Shown: positions 48,257 through 56,924 of the stretch, piece after piece
Layout of the letters: every line of letters starts with the position of its first letter
Position numbering within the stretch: the first letter of the stretch is position 1
Assembly (NCBI RefSeq): GCF_016864375.1
Contig: NZ_CP069354.1
Location: 558,001 to 622,000 of the forward strand
DNA: 64,000 nt
Direction of reading: 5' to 3'
Origin: Microvirga sp. VF16
GTDB lineage: Bacteria; Pseudomonadota; Alphaproteobacteria; Rhizobiales; Beijerinckiaceae
Made by a program: the position numbers and the translations under genes
The notes under the pieces: generated by a model
What the model was told of the DNA's origin: nothing
Database searches by the model: none
What the model saw: only the letters and a program-made list of their open reading frames with translations

Positions 48257-49507
48257 TCAGTTGGGGCGTTCTCGTTCCGACACCTTGCGAAGAGGACGGA
48301 TCGAGATCCGGTCGGCCGCATGAATGGCGGCCAGGAGACTCAGTCCCGTGTGATAGCCGGGATCGAGATCGGGCGTTGCCGGAACGAAATCAACCGGCCC
48401 GTTTCTCGTCAGGGTCTGATAGGCGAGGGAACCCCGCCAGTAACGCGTAAAGAACGCATGGTCGGCTTGCTCCCAGATGCGGAGCGCCTCGCCATCGCCT
48501 GTTGCAGTGAAGCACAGGGCAGCAGACCGAATGGTCTCGGGCAGAGACCACCAGGGAAAGTAAGGACTCAAGGGATTGCCGGTTGCGGCCGAAACTGACA
48601 GGCAGAGGCCGGGACCAACGAAGCCGCGCGCGAACGAGGAGCCGAGCACGGACTGAAGCTGTTGCACCAAGGCGGGTTCGGCATCACCCTGGAAATGGTC
48701 CAGTGCGAAGCCCACGAACTCGATGGCATGCCCGACATTGCAGACATCCGCTCCCGGGACGTTGCGCAACAGGCCACTCTCTGGGTCGAAATGACGTTCG
48801 AGAACATGGGCGATGAAGCGGTCTGCGAAAGCTGAATGCTCGCCAAGCCCAACGCGGTGGAGGAGACCCGCCGCACCGAGGAGGATCATCCGTGGACCGA
48901 AATCGTCAGGCTCGTCCGCAGCCGCACGGGGCGAGAGCTGACGACGCTCGTCCATTTGAAAGCGCTGCTGCTCGATCGCGTCGATGACTTCGGCCAGGTA
49001 GGTGAGATGCTCAGGAAGGTCCGCCCGGGCATAGCGTGCAGCTCCAGCGATGAGCCCCTTGGCGAAGAAGGCATCGGAATAGGTAAACACGTCGTCTGCG
49101 GGAGCCTGCCGGTGCAGCGCGCCGTCGGAATCGGCATAGACGGGCTCCAGATCATGATCATAGCAGAAATAGCCGTGTCCATCGCGACGCTTAAGTCGGC
49201 AAAGCGCCTCATAAAGAGCACGCCCCGTCTCGTCGAGTTCTGAGGCCAGGGCGGGATCCTCTGCCTTGAAGAACTCCGCATGCATCGCAACCGCTTCGAG
49301 CCCGCGCCCCTGGATCCAGCCATAGAGACAGGCCGGGCCACGTAACCCATCCGCGTCGCCATAATCGCCAAGACTCAGGCTGTTGGCCTTGGTGTTGAGA
49401 AAGTCGCCGCCAAGACGCGGACGCGCCAGCATCCAGCGCAGGGTCGCCGCATTGGCCTCCCTATACCGCATGCGCGCGCCGGCGAGAGAGAAGCCTGATC
49501 CAGTCAT
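48257..49507 (-). CDS. AGE-family N-acylglucosamine 2-epimerase/isomerase
   Basis: A 416-residue protein of the N-acylglucosamine 2-epimerase superfamily, an (alpha/alpha)6 barrel. Family segments are GDYGDADGLRGPACLYGWIQG (two joined segments), DDVFTYSDAFFAKGLIAGA, GADVCNVGHAIEFVGFALDH and GNPLSPYFPWWSLPETIRSA. Members interconvert N-acetylglucosamine and N-acetylmannosamine or related sugars. It is the last gene of the minus-strand amino-sugar import operon, with a four-base overlap with the upstream permease gene, so it presumably acts on the imported sugar. Confidence 0.85.
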   Translation of the reverse strand: MTGSGFSLAGARMRYREANAATLRWMLARPRLGGDFLNTKANSLSLGDYGDADGLRGPACLYGWIQGRGLEAVAMHAEFFKAEDPALASELDETGRALYEALCRLKRRDGHGYFCYDHDLEPVYADSDGALHRQAPADDVFTYSDAFFAKGLIAGAARYARADLPEHLTYLAEVIDAIEQQRFQMDERRQLSPRAAADEPDDFGPRMILLGAAGLLHRVGLGEHSAFADRFIAHVLERHFDPESGLLRNVPGADVCNVGHAIEFVGFALDHFQGDAEPALVQQLQSVLGSSFARGFVGPGLCLSVSAATGNPLSPYFPWWSLPETIRSAALCFTATGDGEALRIWEQADHAFFTRYWRGSLAYQTLTRNGPVDFVPATPDLDPGYHTGLSLLAAIHAADRISIRPLRKVSERERPN

Positions 49508-50376
49508 TCCTTTAATCCCGTGCTCGCGACGCCCTGCACAAAATTCCGTCGCAGCAGGACGAACAGCGTGATGCTCGGAATGAGGACCAGCGCGGAGGCC
49601 GCGCTCAGCCGTCCTAGATCGACCGTGAAGCCTGTCTGAAACAAGGCAAGCCCCACTTCAATCGTGTAGCTGTCCCGCGTCGTTGCGACGATCAGAGGCC
49701 AGGCGAACGCGGTCCAGGCCTGGAAGAAAGCCAGCACTCCCAGAGCTCCCAGGGCACCGCGCAGGAGCGGAAGTACGATACGCCAGAAGATCCAGAACTC
49801 GCCCGCACCGTCAATTCGGGCAGCCTCGAGCAGTTCGTCCGGGATGGACTGAATCACGTTCTGACGAATGAGGAAGATGCCGAAGCTCATCACGAGATAG
49901 CCCAGCAGCAATCCCCAGGTGGTGTTGAGGATGCCGAGAGCCTTCGCCTGAAAGTAAAGCGGAATCATATAAACCTCGAACGGCACGATGGCCGTCGCGA
50001 GGATGATGGCGAAGAACACGGTGAACGCGCGGTAGCGGAACTTGCCCAGGATGTAGCCCGAGATGGACGAGGTCGCCAGAATGCAGAGGGTGGACAGGAT
50101 CGAGAACAGGATGCTGTTCCCGATCCAGCGCAGCAGCGGGGTGTCGCCCAGAACCGCTCTGAAGTTCGCGACTGTCGGATCGTCCGGAATGACCGTCGGC
50201 GGCCAGGCCAGCATCTCCTGTGGCGTCTTGAACGCGTTGGAGACGAGAAAGACCAGCGGCAGGATCATCAGCAGGCAGACCAGGGTGAGCACCACGTCAA
50301 TCGTGATATTGACCATTCGGTCTTTCATCTGCCTGGACATGCCTCGGCGGAACGTCTGTTCAGGATGGGCTCTCAT
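49504..50376 (-). CDS. Carbohydrate ABC permease (MalG/CUT1 type)
   Basis: A 290-residue permease with six helices. VFLVSNAFKTPQEML and the EAA loop ELLEAARIDGAGEFWIFWRI are typical of MalG-like CUT1 permeases. The gene overlaps the upstream permease (ATGA) and the downstream epimerase gene, so all are translated together. Confidence 0.93.
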   Translation of the reverse strand: MRAHPEQTFRRGMSRQMKDRMVNITIDVVLTLVCLLMILPLVFLVSNAFKTPQEMLAWPPTVIPDDPTVANFRAVLGDTPLLRWIGNSILFSILSTLCILATSSISGYILGKFRYRAFTVFFAIILATAIVPFEVYMIPLYFQAKALGILNTTWGLLLGYLVMSFGIFLIRQNVIQSIPDELLEAARIDGAGEFWIFWRIVLPLLRGALGALGVLAFFQAWTAFAWPLIVATTRDSYTIEVGLALFQTGFTVDLGRLSAASALVLIPSITLFVLLRRNFVQGVASTGLKE

Positions 50377-51257
50377 GAGCGGCCTTTCTCCCGCAGCAGC
50401 CTGAACTGTATCAGGGTCAACGCTAGAACGATTGCCAGCAGAACGACCGCCTCGGAGGCAGCATAGCCGACGCGGTAGTTGCGAAAGCTGTTCTCCAGCA
50501 TGTCGAGCACGAGGACACGCACCTGCCGGCCCGGCGCGCCCTGAGCGTCAGAGGCCAGGACGAAGGCTTGGGCATAAACATTGAAGCCGGAGACGAGGGT
50601 GACGACCGAAACATACAGGGTGATCGGCTTGAGCAGAGGGACCGACAGATACCAGAAGCGCTGGGGAGCCGACGCCCCGTCGAGCTCGGCGGCCTCATAG
50701 AGCGAGGTCGGCAGGCTCTTGAAGCCGACAAGGTAGATCAACACCGCATAGCCAAGCGCCTGCCACGAGCACAGCACGATGATGCACACGACCGAGAGCA
50801 CGGGATCGAAGAGCCAAGACTTCGGCGAGAAACCGAATGTCGCGAGAAAAGCGTTCAGGGGACCGAGCCGGGCATCGAAAACCCACTTCCATGCCATGGC
50901 CGCAGGCACGAGCGACACGACGTGGGGAATGAAGATCGCCGTCTCGTAGAACCCGGCGAAACGCGAGCGGGTGCGGTGATAGATGAGCGCTGCGAGGATC
51001 AGCGCCAGGGGAATGGTGATGAGCAGGACGCCAAAGGCGATGATCGTGGTGTTGAGGAGCGCCTCCCGGAACAGAGGATCGCCGGAGAGTTCCTCAAAGT
51101 TCGCAAGGCCGATGAACGGCTTGTTCTTCGACAGGATGTCCCATTTGTGCAGGCTCAGGCGCAACGTGTCGCCAATGGGATAGATCCGGACATAGGCGAA
51201 GATCACCAATGTCGGCAGGATCGCGAGGAACGCGAACATCCATCTCTTGCGCTGCAC
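50373..51257 (-). CDS. Carbohydrate ABC permease (MalF/CUT1 type)
   Basis: A 294-residue permease. It has the family start (ILPTLVIFAYVRIYPI) and the EAA loop SLYEAAELDGASAPQRFWYL. It lies downstream of the binding-protein gene with a strong intercistronic hairpin between, and overlaps the MalG-type gene by four bases. Confidence 0.93.
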   Translation of the reverse strand: MQRKRWMFAFLAILPTLVIFAYVRIYPIGDTLRLSLHKWDILSKNKPFIGLANFEELSGDPLFREALLNTTIIAFGVLLITIPLALILAALIYHRTRSRFAGFYETAIFIPHVVSLVPAAMAWKWVFDARLGPLNAFLATFGFSPKSWLFDPVLSVVCIIVLCSWQALGYAVLIYLVGFKSLPTSLYEAAELDGASAPQRFWYLSVPLLKPITLYVSVVTLVSGFNVYAQAFVLASDAQGAPGRQVRVLVLDMLENSFRNYRVGYAASEAVVLLAIVLALTLIQFRLLREKGRS

Positions 51258-51278
51258 CAGGAGACCTCTTCAAACTCC

Positions 51279-51304
51279 GTCCGGTGCGCGGGAGCGCACC
51301 GGAC
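51279..51304 (-). promoter_or_regulatory. Intercistronic hairpin between binding protein and permease genes
   Basis: A perfect 10-bp stem, GTCCGGTGCG with CGCACCGGAC, around a six-base loop, with no T-run. It probably stabilises the binding-protein message or partly attenuates transcription, as at 39734. Confidence 0.6.
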
Positions 51305-51330
51305 GACGCAAGACCGAGCAGAGTGGGAAG

Positions 51331-52656
51331 CTACTTCCCGAGAAGACCTTCGCGGCGGAGGATCTGGTTGGTCTCGTCCGCTGCCGACTTGAGGAAGGCA
51401 TCGACTGCCGCATCGTCCTTGGCCAGAGACGCATTGCGGAAAGCATTCGTGAGCTGGGCGGCCAAGCGCGTCAGCACCTCCTCGATCGGTCCGATCGAGG
51501 GCAGGGTGAAGAACTTATAGTCCTTCGGGTAGTTGACAAAGGCGTTGAATGCCGGTGTCGCATTGGTCACGACGGAATAGTCGACACCCGAACGGTTCGG
51601 CAGCCAGCCTACATTCTTGAGAAGCCATGTCAGGTTCTCGGGCTCGTTCGTCGCCATCACGAAATCCCAGGCCGCCTTCGCGTCGGCGCCATCCGCCTTC
51701 ACATAGAGATTGGTTGGCAGCGCGATGGAGCCGCGCGGCAGCGGGGCGGTGGCATAGTTGAGATTGGGCGCCTTGGAGGCGATGTCCCCGATCACCCAGG
51801 ATTCCCGGATGAACATGGCGGTCTGGCCGCGTTCGAAAGCCTCCGCGTCGGCTGGCATTTCGGGCGTGACGGTTTTGAGGACATGCACGTTCTGCAGGTA
51901 CTGCTTGAGCGTCGCGCGACCGGCCTCGTTGGCGTAATTGGCCCGCCACTTGCCATCGGCCGTGGGCTCCAGCACCGAGCCGCCATATTGGAACAGATTG
52001 ATCCAGAACTTCTCGGCGATGCCCTGCCCGCCGCCGGTGAGGCGCAGGCTCCAGCCGGAAATGGTGGGATTGCCGTCAGGGCCGCGCTTCGTCAGCTTCT
52101 CGGCGTATTGCGTATACTCCTCCATTGTCTTGGGCGGCGCGTTCAGCCCGGCCGCCTTGAACATGTCGGTGTTGTAGTACAGCGCACCCTGGCCGCGGAA
52201 CAGGGGCACGCCGTAAACCGCGCCCTCATAACTTGCATTCGACGTGAAGAACTCACCGAAATTGGCCTTGTCCTTGACGAAGTTGGCCACGGCATCGGGA
52301 GCCTTCGGCAGCAGGTCGTTCTCAAGATAGCGGCGAACGGTGGAGCCCTGGAGCTCGATCACGGTTGCGCCGGCAACGCCCGAGGTCAGGCCCAGCGCGA
52401 TGCGCTTCTCATGCTCGCGAAGTGCGATAGCCTCCACCTTGACGTTGAGATTCGGATGCTTTGCTTTCAGGCCCTGAGCCACGTGTTCGTAGAACGGGGC
52501 CATTTCCGGATAGCCGCTCCAGACCGTGACGGTCTGGGCCGATGCGGCGGATAGCCCGGCGAGCATGGATGCCCCCAAGGCCGAGCCGAGTAGGGCGGCG
52601 CGGGCAGGACGCCGCTTCAGTGAAGTCGTGGTGGCAGAATTCAGCGCGCCGATCAT
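51331..52656 (-). CDS. Extracellular sugar-binding protein, family 1
   Basis: A 441-residue periplasmic binding protein of the SBP_bac_1 family. Signal peptide with a hydrophobic core (LLGSALGASMLAGLSAASA). GVPLFRGQGALYYNTDMFKA and AMFIRESWVIGDIA are typical segments of the family. It is first in the transporter block; a LacI-type operator TGCAACCGGTTGC lies about 50 bases before its start. Context suggests an N-acetyl amino-sugar or oligosaccharide ligand. There is no ATPase gene in this cluster. Confidence 0.92.
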   Translation of the reverse strand: MIGALNSATTTSLKRRPARAALLGSALGASMLAGLSAASAQTVTVWSGYPEMAPFYEHVAQGLKAKHPNLNVKVEAIALREHEKRIALGLTSGVAGATVIELQGSTVRRYLENDLLPKAPDAVANFVKDKANFGEFFTSNASYEGAVYGVPLFRGQGALYYNTDMFKAAGLNAPPKTMEEYTQYAEKLTKRGPDGNPTISGWSLRLTGGGQGIAEKFWINLFQYGGSVLEPTADGKWRANYANEAGRATLKQYLQNVHVLKTVTPEMPADAEAFERGQTAMFIRESWVIGDIASKAPNLNYATAPLPRGSIALPTNLYVKADGADAKAAWDFVMATNEPENLTWLLKNVGWLPNRSGVDYSVVTNATPAFNAFVNYPKDYKFFTLPSIGPIEEVLTRLAAQLTNAFRNASLAKDDAAVDAFLKSAADETNQILRREGLLGK

Positions 52657-52707
52657 CCCGTTCCCCTGTTTTTGATGGTGTCGATGCTGGCAATCGGAAG
52701 GTTCTCA

Positions 52708-52721
52708 TGCAACCGGTTGCG
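52708..52721. promoter_or_regulatory. LacI-type operator before transporter block
   Basis: TGCAACCGGTTGC followed by G, one base short of the perfect 14-bp palindrome at 56809. It lies 52 bases upstream of the binding-protein start and suggests an internal promoter under the LacI-family regulator at 56925. Confidence 0.75.
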
Positions 52722-52769
52722 GGTCAAGCCGCCGGCTGCCGGGCCGGCTGAGCGGTTAGCCTGCTGCGG

Positions 52770-54023
52770 TCAGTCGGTTCTTCCGGAAAGGAGGACAATG
52801 GCCGCCGCCGCGAGGGCCTCGGCCGATCCGGACGCGAAGGTGGCCGGTTGCCCGTAGTAGCGATGCGCTTCGTCGACCTCATATCCGCCAAACCTGTATT
52901 CCCGCGCCGGCGGAATGTAGCCGGGATTGTCTTCGGCAAATCCGATGACGAAAGCTGGGCGGCCTGACACAGCCTGGCGGATTTGCAGCGCGGTCTCGGC
53001 GAAGATCTCTCCAGGCAGAGCCACGATCGGCATTCCTCCCCAATTCAGCAAAGAGACGCGCGCCTCGACCGGCGCCGGAGTGCGGCCCGCAATGTCCGTC
53101 GCCCAGGCAATCCAGTGCGTGAGCAAAGCGGCGCGCGCGGGATCCGCCGTCTCCCGTTCGCAACGCCAGCGCTCCGCCAGGACCCCCGGAGGCTCCTCTT
53201 CGCGCCGATCGAAACCGAGACGGAGGATTTGGTTCTCTACCGAGATATGCTCTCCCAATGGAGTCTCATTGGCCTGCCGTGCGGCATCGGCAATCCTCTC
53301 GCCGTAAGATTGCGCCGACTCGAAGCTGCGATAGGGGCTGGACGCGAGGCTGATCGAGGCGTGCGCCGAATGACCCGTATTGGCGTCTGCCGCGCAACCG
53401 GTGAGAAACAGCGCCATAGCGCCGGGATTGGCCGCTTCAAGGCGCTCGCGCACATAGTGCGGGTAATCCGCCGTCCAAAGCCGGTTGTCGGCGCCCAGCA
53501 CCACCGGGTGGCAGGCATAGGCCGTGATCACTGCCATCGGATCGCCGGCGGTATCATGAATGCGCAGAACCGGTAGGGCAGAATCGACCGGACCATCCGC
53601 ATGCCGGCGGTTTCGCGCCACTCCAGGATCCGCGCCCCAGCCGCCGGTCAGGCGTGCCGGCCGCGCGGTGGCCACTGCCTTGTCGATCGCGTGCACACAT
53701 GCCGTTTCCAGCCGCTCGAGATAGGCTTTGTCGGCCTGCTGGCTCAGCCGGCCCATCATGGAGACGGGACCGCCATGCGTGTGCAGCGCCGCGACGACCA
53801 CATTGTTGGCCGGTAATGCGCACCGCTCGCGGATGCGCCGTGCCATGTCACCATGAAGGCCGATCACGTCCGCGACCAGAAGAGCGGTGTTCTCCACGAC
53901 GACGGCGCGCACTGTCAAAGGATCATGCGCACCGAGCGCAGGCTCACTGCGTGCCGCGAATCCGGAGAGGGCGAGCCCCGCCGGAGGCGTGATGTCCACC
54001 AGAGCCGTGCCGGCGCGGATCAC
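52770..54023 (-). CDS. Ceramidase-like (neutral/alkaline non-lysosomal ceramidase N-domain) hydrolase
   Basis: A 417-residue protein matching the N-terminal domain of neutral ceramidases: RAGTALVDITPPAGLALSGF, NNVVVAALHTHGGP (zinc histidines), ITAYACHPVVLG and LFLTGCAADAN. It lacks the C-terminal domain and a signal peptide, so it is probably cytoplasmic. The start is GTG at 54023, overlapping the NagA stop (GTGA), so translation is coupled. Ceramidases cut an N-acyl amide bond; in an amino-sugar operon it might deacylate another N-acyl sugar, but that is inference. Confidence 0.78.
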   Translation of the reverse strand: MIRAGTALVDITPPAGLALSGFAARSEPALGAHDPLTVRAVVVENTALLVADVIGLHGDMARRIRERCALPANNVVVAALHTHGGPVSMMGRLSQQADKAYLERLETACVHAIDKAVATARPARLTGGWGADPGVARNRRHADGPVDSALPVLRIHDTAGDPMAVITAYACHPVVLGADNRLWTADYPHYVRERLEAANPGAMALFLTGCAADANTGHSAHASISLASSPYRSFESAQSYGERIADAARQANETPLGEHISVENQILRLGFDRREEEPPGVLAERWRCERETADPARAALLTHWIAWATDIAGRTPAPVEARVSLLNWGGMPIVALPGEIFAETALQIRQAVSGRPAFVIGFAEDNPGYIPPAREYRFGGYEVDEAHRYYGQPATFASGSAEALAAAAIVLLSGRTD

Positions 54024-55171
54024 CGGGAGAACACCTTTTCGCCTCGCAGCCAGACGGCCGACAGGTCGAGCCGGCACTGTCCCTCATGCCAAGCGAACTG
54101 TATCAGATCGGCCGGGGCACCGACGGCGAGACGGCTCCGGCCGCCGACGATGCGGCCAGGGTTCTCCGTTGCAAGCCTGAGGCCCTCGCCGAGCGTCAGT
54201 CCAGCCATCTGGATGGCAATCGCGACATTGGCGCAAAGCGGCAGCCCGGCGCCGGCGAGATAGGGTGTGCCGGCAATTCCGACACGTCCATCGGCTGTGA
54301 CCTCGACATGGCCGCCGACAGGCTGTTCGTAAAGGCCCGGCGGCATGCCGGCGAGTGCAACCGCGTCCGAAACCAGGATCGCCCTCTCCAGCCCCTTCGC
54401 CCGGATCATCGCCTTGAATGTGTCGGCCGGAAGATGATGGCCGTCAGCGATGAAGGTCGCGGTCAGCCGGTCATCCGCGAGTTGGCTCCACAAGACGTTG
54501 GGATGTCGGGGCAGGGTGGCTGCGGCGCCGTTGCCCAGATGTGTGGACAGACTCGCTCCGGCCGCGGCCGCTTCGTGGATCTCGTCGGGCGTGGCGGCCG
54601 TGTGGCCAAGCGCGACGTGAATGCCCCGCTGCGCAAGCGCCGATATGTAATCGATCGCCCCGGGGTGCTCGGGGGCCAGCGTGACAAGGCCGACGCAGTC
54701 GGAGCTTGCCACCTGCCAGCGCTCGAATTCGTCGAGGGACGGTGCCCTCACATCGGCGGCCGGATGAGCGCCCCGCGGTCCGTCCAGCGGTGAAATGGAG
54801 GGCCCCTCCACGTGAACGAAGGGGACCATGTCGGCCACGGACGGGAAGCGGCGGCGAGCCTCAGCGATGGCCGACAGCGCGCGAACGATGTCGGCCTCGG
54901 GCGCGGTAATCAGCGTCGGCAGGAAGGTCGTGACACCAACCGACAGCATATGTTCCGCCAGCATCTTCACCCGCTCGGGCGTGAGGTGGCGGTCATTCAG
55001 ATCGACGCCGGCAAAGCCGTTCACCTGCAGGTCGATGAGGCCGGAAGCGATGAACTCATGGCCGGTCCCATCCACCGCCTGGATCGCCGCGATGACACCA
55101 TTCTCCACCACAACGGCGATGCCCTGACCCGTCGCGGGATCGCGGCCGAGAATGACGCCCGGCGAGTTCAC
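54020..55171 (-). CDS. nagA: N-acetylglucosamine-6-phosphate deacetylase
   Basis: A 383-residue amidohydrolase. Metal and substrate motifs are GLIDLQVNGFAGVDLND, HVEGPSIS (HxEGP), ALGHTAAT, STHLGNGA and ILVSDAVALAG (catalytic Asp). It deacetylates GlcNAc-6-P to GlcN-6-P in the cytosol. The start is GTG at 55171, overlapping the SIS gene stop (GTGA); the longer frame from 55252 would overlap that gene by over 80 bases. Confidence 0.93.
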   Translation of the reverse strand: MNSPGVILGRDPATGQGIAVVVENGVIAAIQAVDGTGHEFIASGLIDLQVNGFAGVDLNDRHLTPERVKMLAEHMLSVGVTTFLPTLITAPEADIVRALSAIAEARRRFPSVADMVPFVHVEGPSISPLDGPRGAHPAADVRAPSLDEFERWQVASSDCVGLVTLAPEHPGAIDYISALAQRGIHVALGHTAATPDEIHEAAAAGASLSTHLGNGAAATLPRHPNVLWSQLADDRLTATFIADGHHLPADTFKAMIRAKGLERAILVSDAVALAGMPPGLYEQPVGGHVEVTADGRVGIAGTPYLAGAGLPLCANVAIAIQMAGLTLGEGLRLATENPGRIVGGRSRLAVGAPADLIQFAWHEGQCRLDLSAVWLRGEKVFSR

Positions 55172-55947
55172 AGGGCTTTGACCCGGTTGTGGAAATTCGC
55201 GACGAAGCGGGCATTGGCTTCGTCGCCGCCCGGCGCATTCCCGCTCCGCCATACGGGCGGCTCGATACCGCGCTCAACGAGCGCCGCCACGGTGCGGATG
55301 ACCAAGCAGTTGAGTGCGAAAGCATTGGCGAAGGTCGAGATCGCCGCGATGTCCTGGCTCATGCCGGGAACGCGCACGACGGCGTCGCCGATCGGAACCT
55401 TGGTGTCGATTGCGATATCGACCAGGTCATGCAGATTCCGGCGAGTGGGATGCCGGGCCGGATGATCGGGCGAGGTATTGCTGGCGTGCTCGCGCGAGCT
55501 GACACCGATCAGGAAAACTCCCCGAGACTTGGCTTCGAGGGCGGCATCGATCAGCGCGGCATTGATGCCATAGGCGTTGACAAGAATGAGAAGATCGCCT
55601 GAACCGAGCCGCTGGTTGGCGATCACCACCTTGCCGTAGCCAGGAGTGCGCTCGATTGCCATCGAGCGGAGCGCCCCGTTGGAGAGCAGCGTTCCTTCGT
55701 CAAGAATGGCGCTGACATGCATCAGGCCTCCTGCGCGGAAGAACACCTCCTGCGCGGCGAGATTGGAATGGCCGCCCGGACCGAAGATATGAATCAGTCG
55801 ATCGGCAGCAATCTGATCCGCGAGACGACGGGCGGCATCCTCCGTGGCGGCGCGTTCCTCCGTCAGGATGCGCTGCATCAGGCCCGTTGCGGATGCGAGA
55901 TAGCCGGCGCAGAGCGCATCGGCATCAATGGGCTTACCGGTCGGCAT
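55168..55947 (-). CDS. SIS-domain sugar isomerase-like protein
   Basis: A 259-residue protein of the SIS phosphosugar-binding fold. GRLIHIFGPGGHSNLAAQEV-like sequence (IHIFGPGGHSNLAAQE as read), the serine-containing segment LILVNAYGINAALIDAAL and VFLIGVSSREHA are seen. This resembles the sugar isomerase domain-containing (UPF0309-like) group rather than GlmS. The ATG at 55947 lies 14 bases inside the NagB gene. It may bind or isomerise a hexosamine phosphate, but the reaction is unknown. Confidence 0.8.
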   Translation of the reverse strand: MPTGKPIDADALCAGYLASATGLMQRILTEERAATEDAARRLADQIAADRLIHIFGPGGHSNLAAQEVFFRAGGLMHVSAILDEGTLLSNGALRSMAIERTPGYGKVVIANQRLGSGDLLILVNAYGINAALIDAALEAKSRGVFLIGVSSREHASNTSPDHPARHPTRRNLHDLVDIAIDTKVPIGDAVVRVPGMSQDIAAISTFANAFALNCLVIRTVAALVERGIEPPVWRSGNAPGGDEANARFVANFHNRVKAL

Positions 55948-56728
55948 CAGGGTCGGACTCCGCATCGAGATAAAGGGTGCAGTGGGCCTGCTGGCGCAGG
56001 ATGCTGGCCGGGCAGGCGGTCGCCACCGGTCCATAGAGGGCTCGACGGACGGCATCCCGCTTGGCAGAGCCTGGGACGACGCAGAACAGGCGATCCGCGC
56101 GCAGGAGGCGTGGGATCGTCAGCGTCAATGCTTGCTCGGGAACATCGTCGTAGCGCGCGAAGCATTGATCATCGACCTGTTGCTGGCGGCAGGCCTCGTC
56201 GAGGGTCACGATCTTGACATCGAGCGGATCATGGAAATCCGCCACCGGAGGGTCATTGAAGGCAATATGGCTGTTCACGCCGATTCCGAGGCAGACGATA
56301 TCGATGGAAGCCTCGGCAAGTTTCTCGCTATAGGCCGCCGCCGCCGCCGCGGGATCCGGTTCGGGCACGATGTGATGCACGGCTCCAAAGGGCAGATGCG
56401 CGAACAGGGTATCGTCGAGCCAACGCGCAAATCGCTGCGGAGCTTCGCCGGGAAGCCCGATATATTCGTCCATGTGAAAGGTGGTCACACGCTTCCAATC
56501 GATTCCCTTCTGATCCCGAAGACCGCGGAGGGTTTCCGCCTGGCTGGGGGCAGCGGCAAAAATCATCCGCACCTGTGGCTGGCGGCTCAGCCGTTCACGG
56601 AGCTCCGTTGCGATCGCGGCGGCGCTGGCCGCGCCCATCTCAGCCCGCGTGCGGTAACTCTCGACACGCAGCCGGTCGACCCTGCGGTCGCTCGCTGGGG
56701 CAGGGGGCTGAGCATGAGTATCCGTCAC
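55934..56728 (-). CDS. nagB: Glucosamine-6-phosphate deaminase
   Basis: A 264-residue NagB-type deaminase. Family motifs are FHMDEYIGLPGEAPQRF (catalytic Asp) and CLGIGVNSHIAFNDPP. It turns GlcN-6-P into fructose-6-P and ammonia, completing the NagA pathway. GTG at 56728, with AAGAGGTTACC before it, is the likely start; the frame is open to 56797 but that leader is not family-like. First gene of the catabolic operon, about 80 bases from the perfect LacI-type palindrome. Confidence 0.92.
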   Translation of the reverse strand: MTDTHAQPPAPASDRRVDRLRVESYRTRAEMGAASAAAIATELRERLSRQPQVRMIFAAAPSQAETLRGLRDQKGIDWKRVTTFHMDEYIGLPGEAPQRFARWLDDTLFAHLPFGAVHHIVPEPDPAAAAAAYSEKLAEASIDIVCLGIGVNSHIAFNDPPVADFHDPLDVKIVTLDEACRQQQVDDQCFARYDDVPEQALTLTIPRLLRADRLFCVVPGSAKRDAVRRALYGPVATACPASILRQQAHCTLYLDAESDPDADR

Positions 56729-56808
56729 GGTAACCTCTTGAATGTCGCCCAGCCAGCCGAAACACGGGCTCTTGTGCTCCGACTCCGGCGATGGCATGAA
56801 CTAAAGCC

Positions 56809-56822
56809 TGCAACCGGTTGCA
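56809..56822. promoter_or_regulatory. LacI-type operator between nagB and its regulator
   Basis: TGCAACCGGTTGCA, a perfect 14-bp palindrome with the central CCGG and flanking AA/TT typical of LacI/GalR operators. It sits between divergent genes, so it can control both; a near copy is at 52708. Confidence 0.85.
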
Positions 56823-56924
56823 TGTCAACGGCCCGGCGTGCTGACGCTGTCCTGAGAAACGCGCGAGCATTGTGCTCAACGAAGACGAACGGTACTACTG
56901 GCGATTGGTAATAGAGGAACAACG

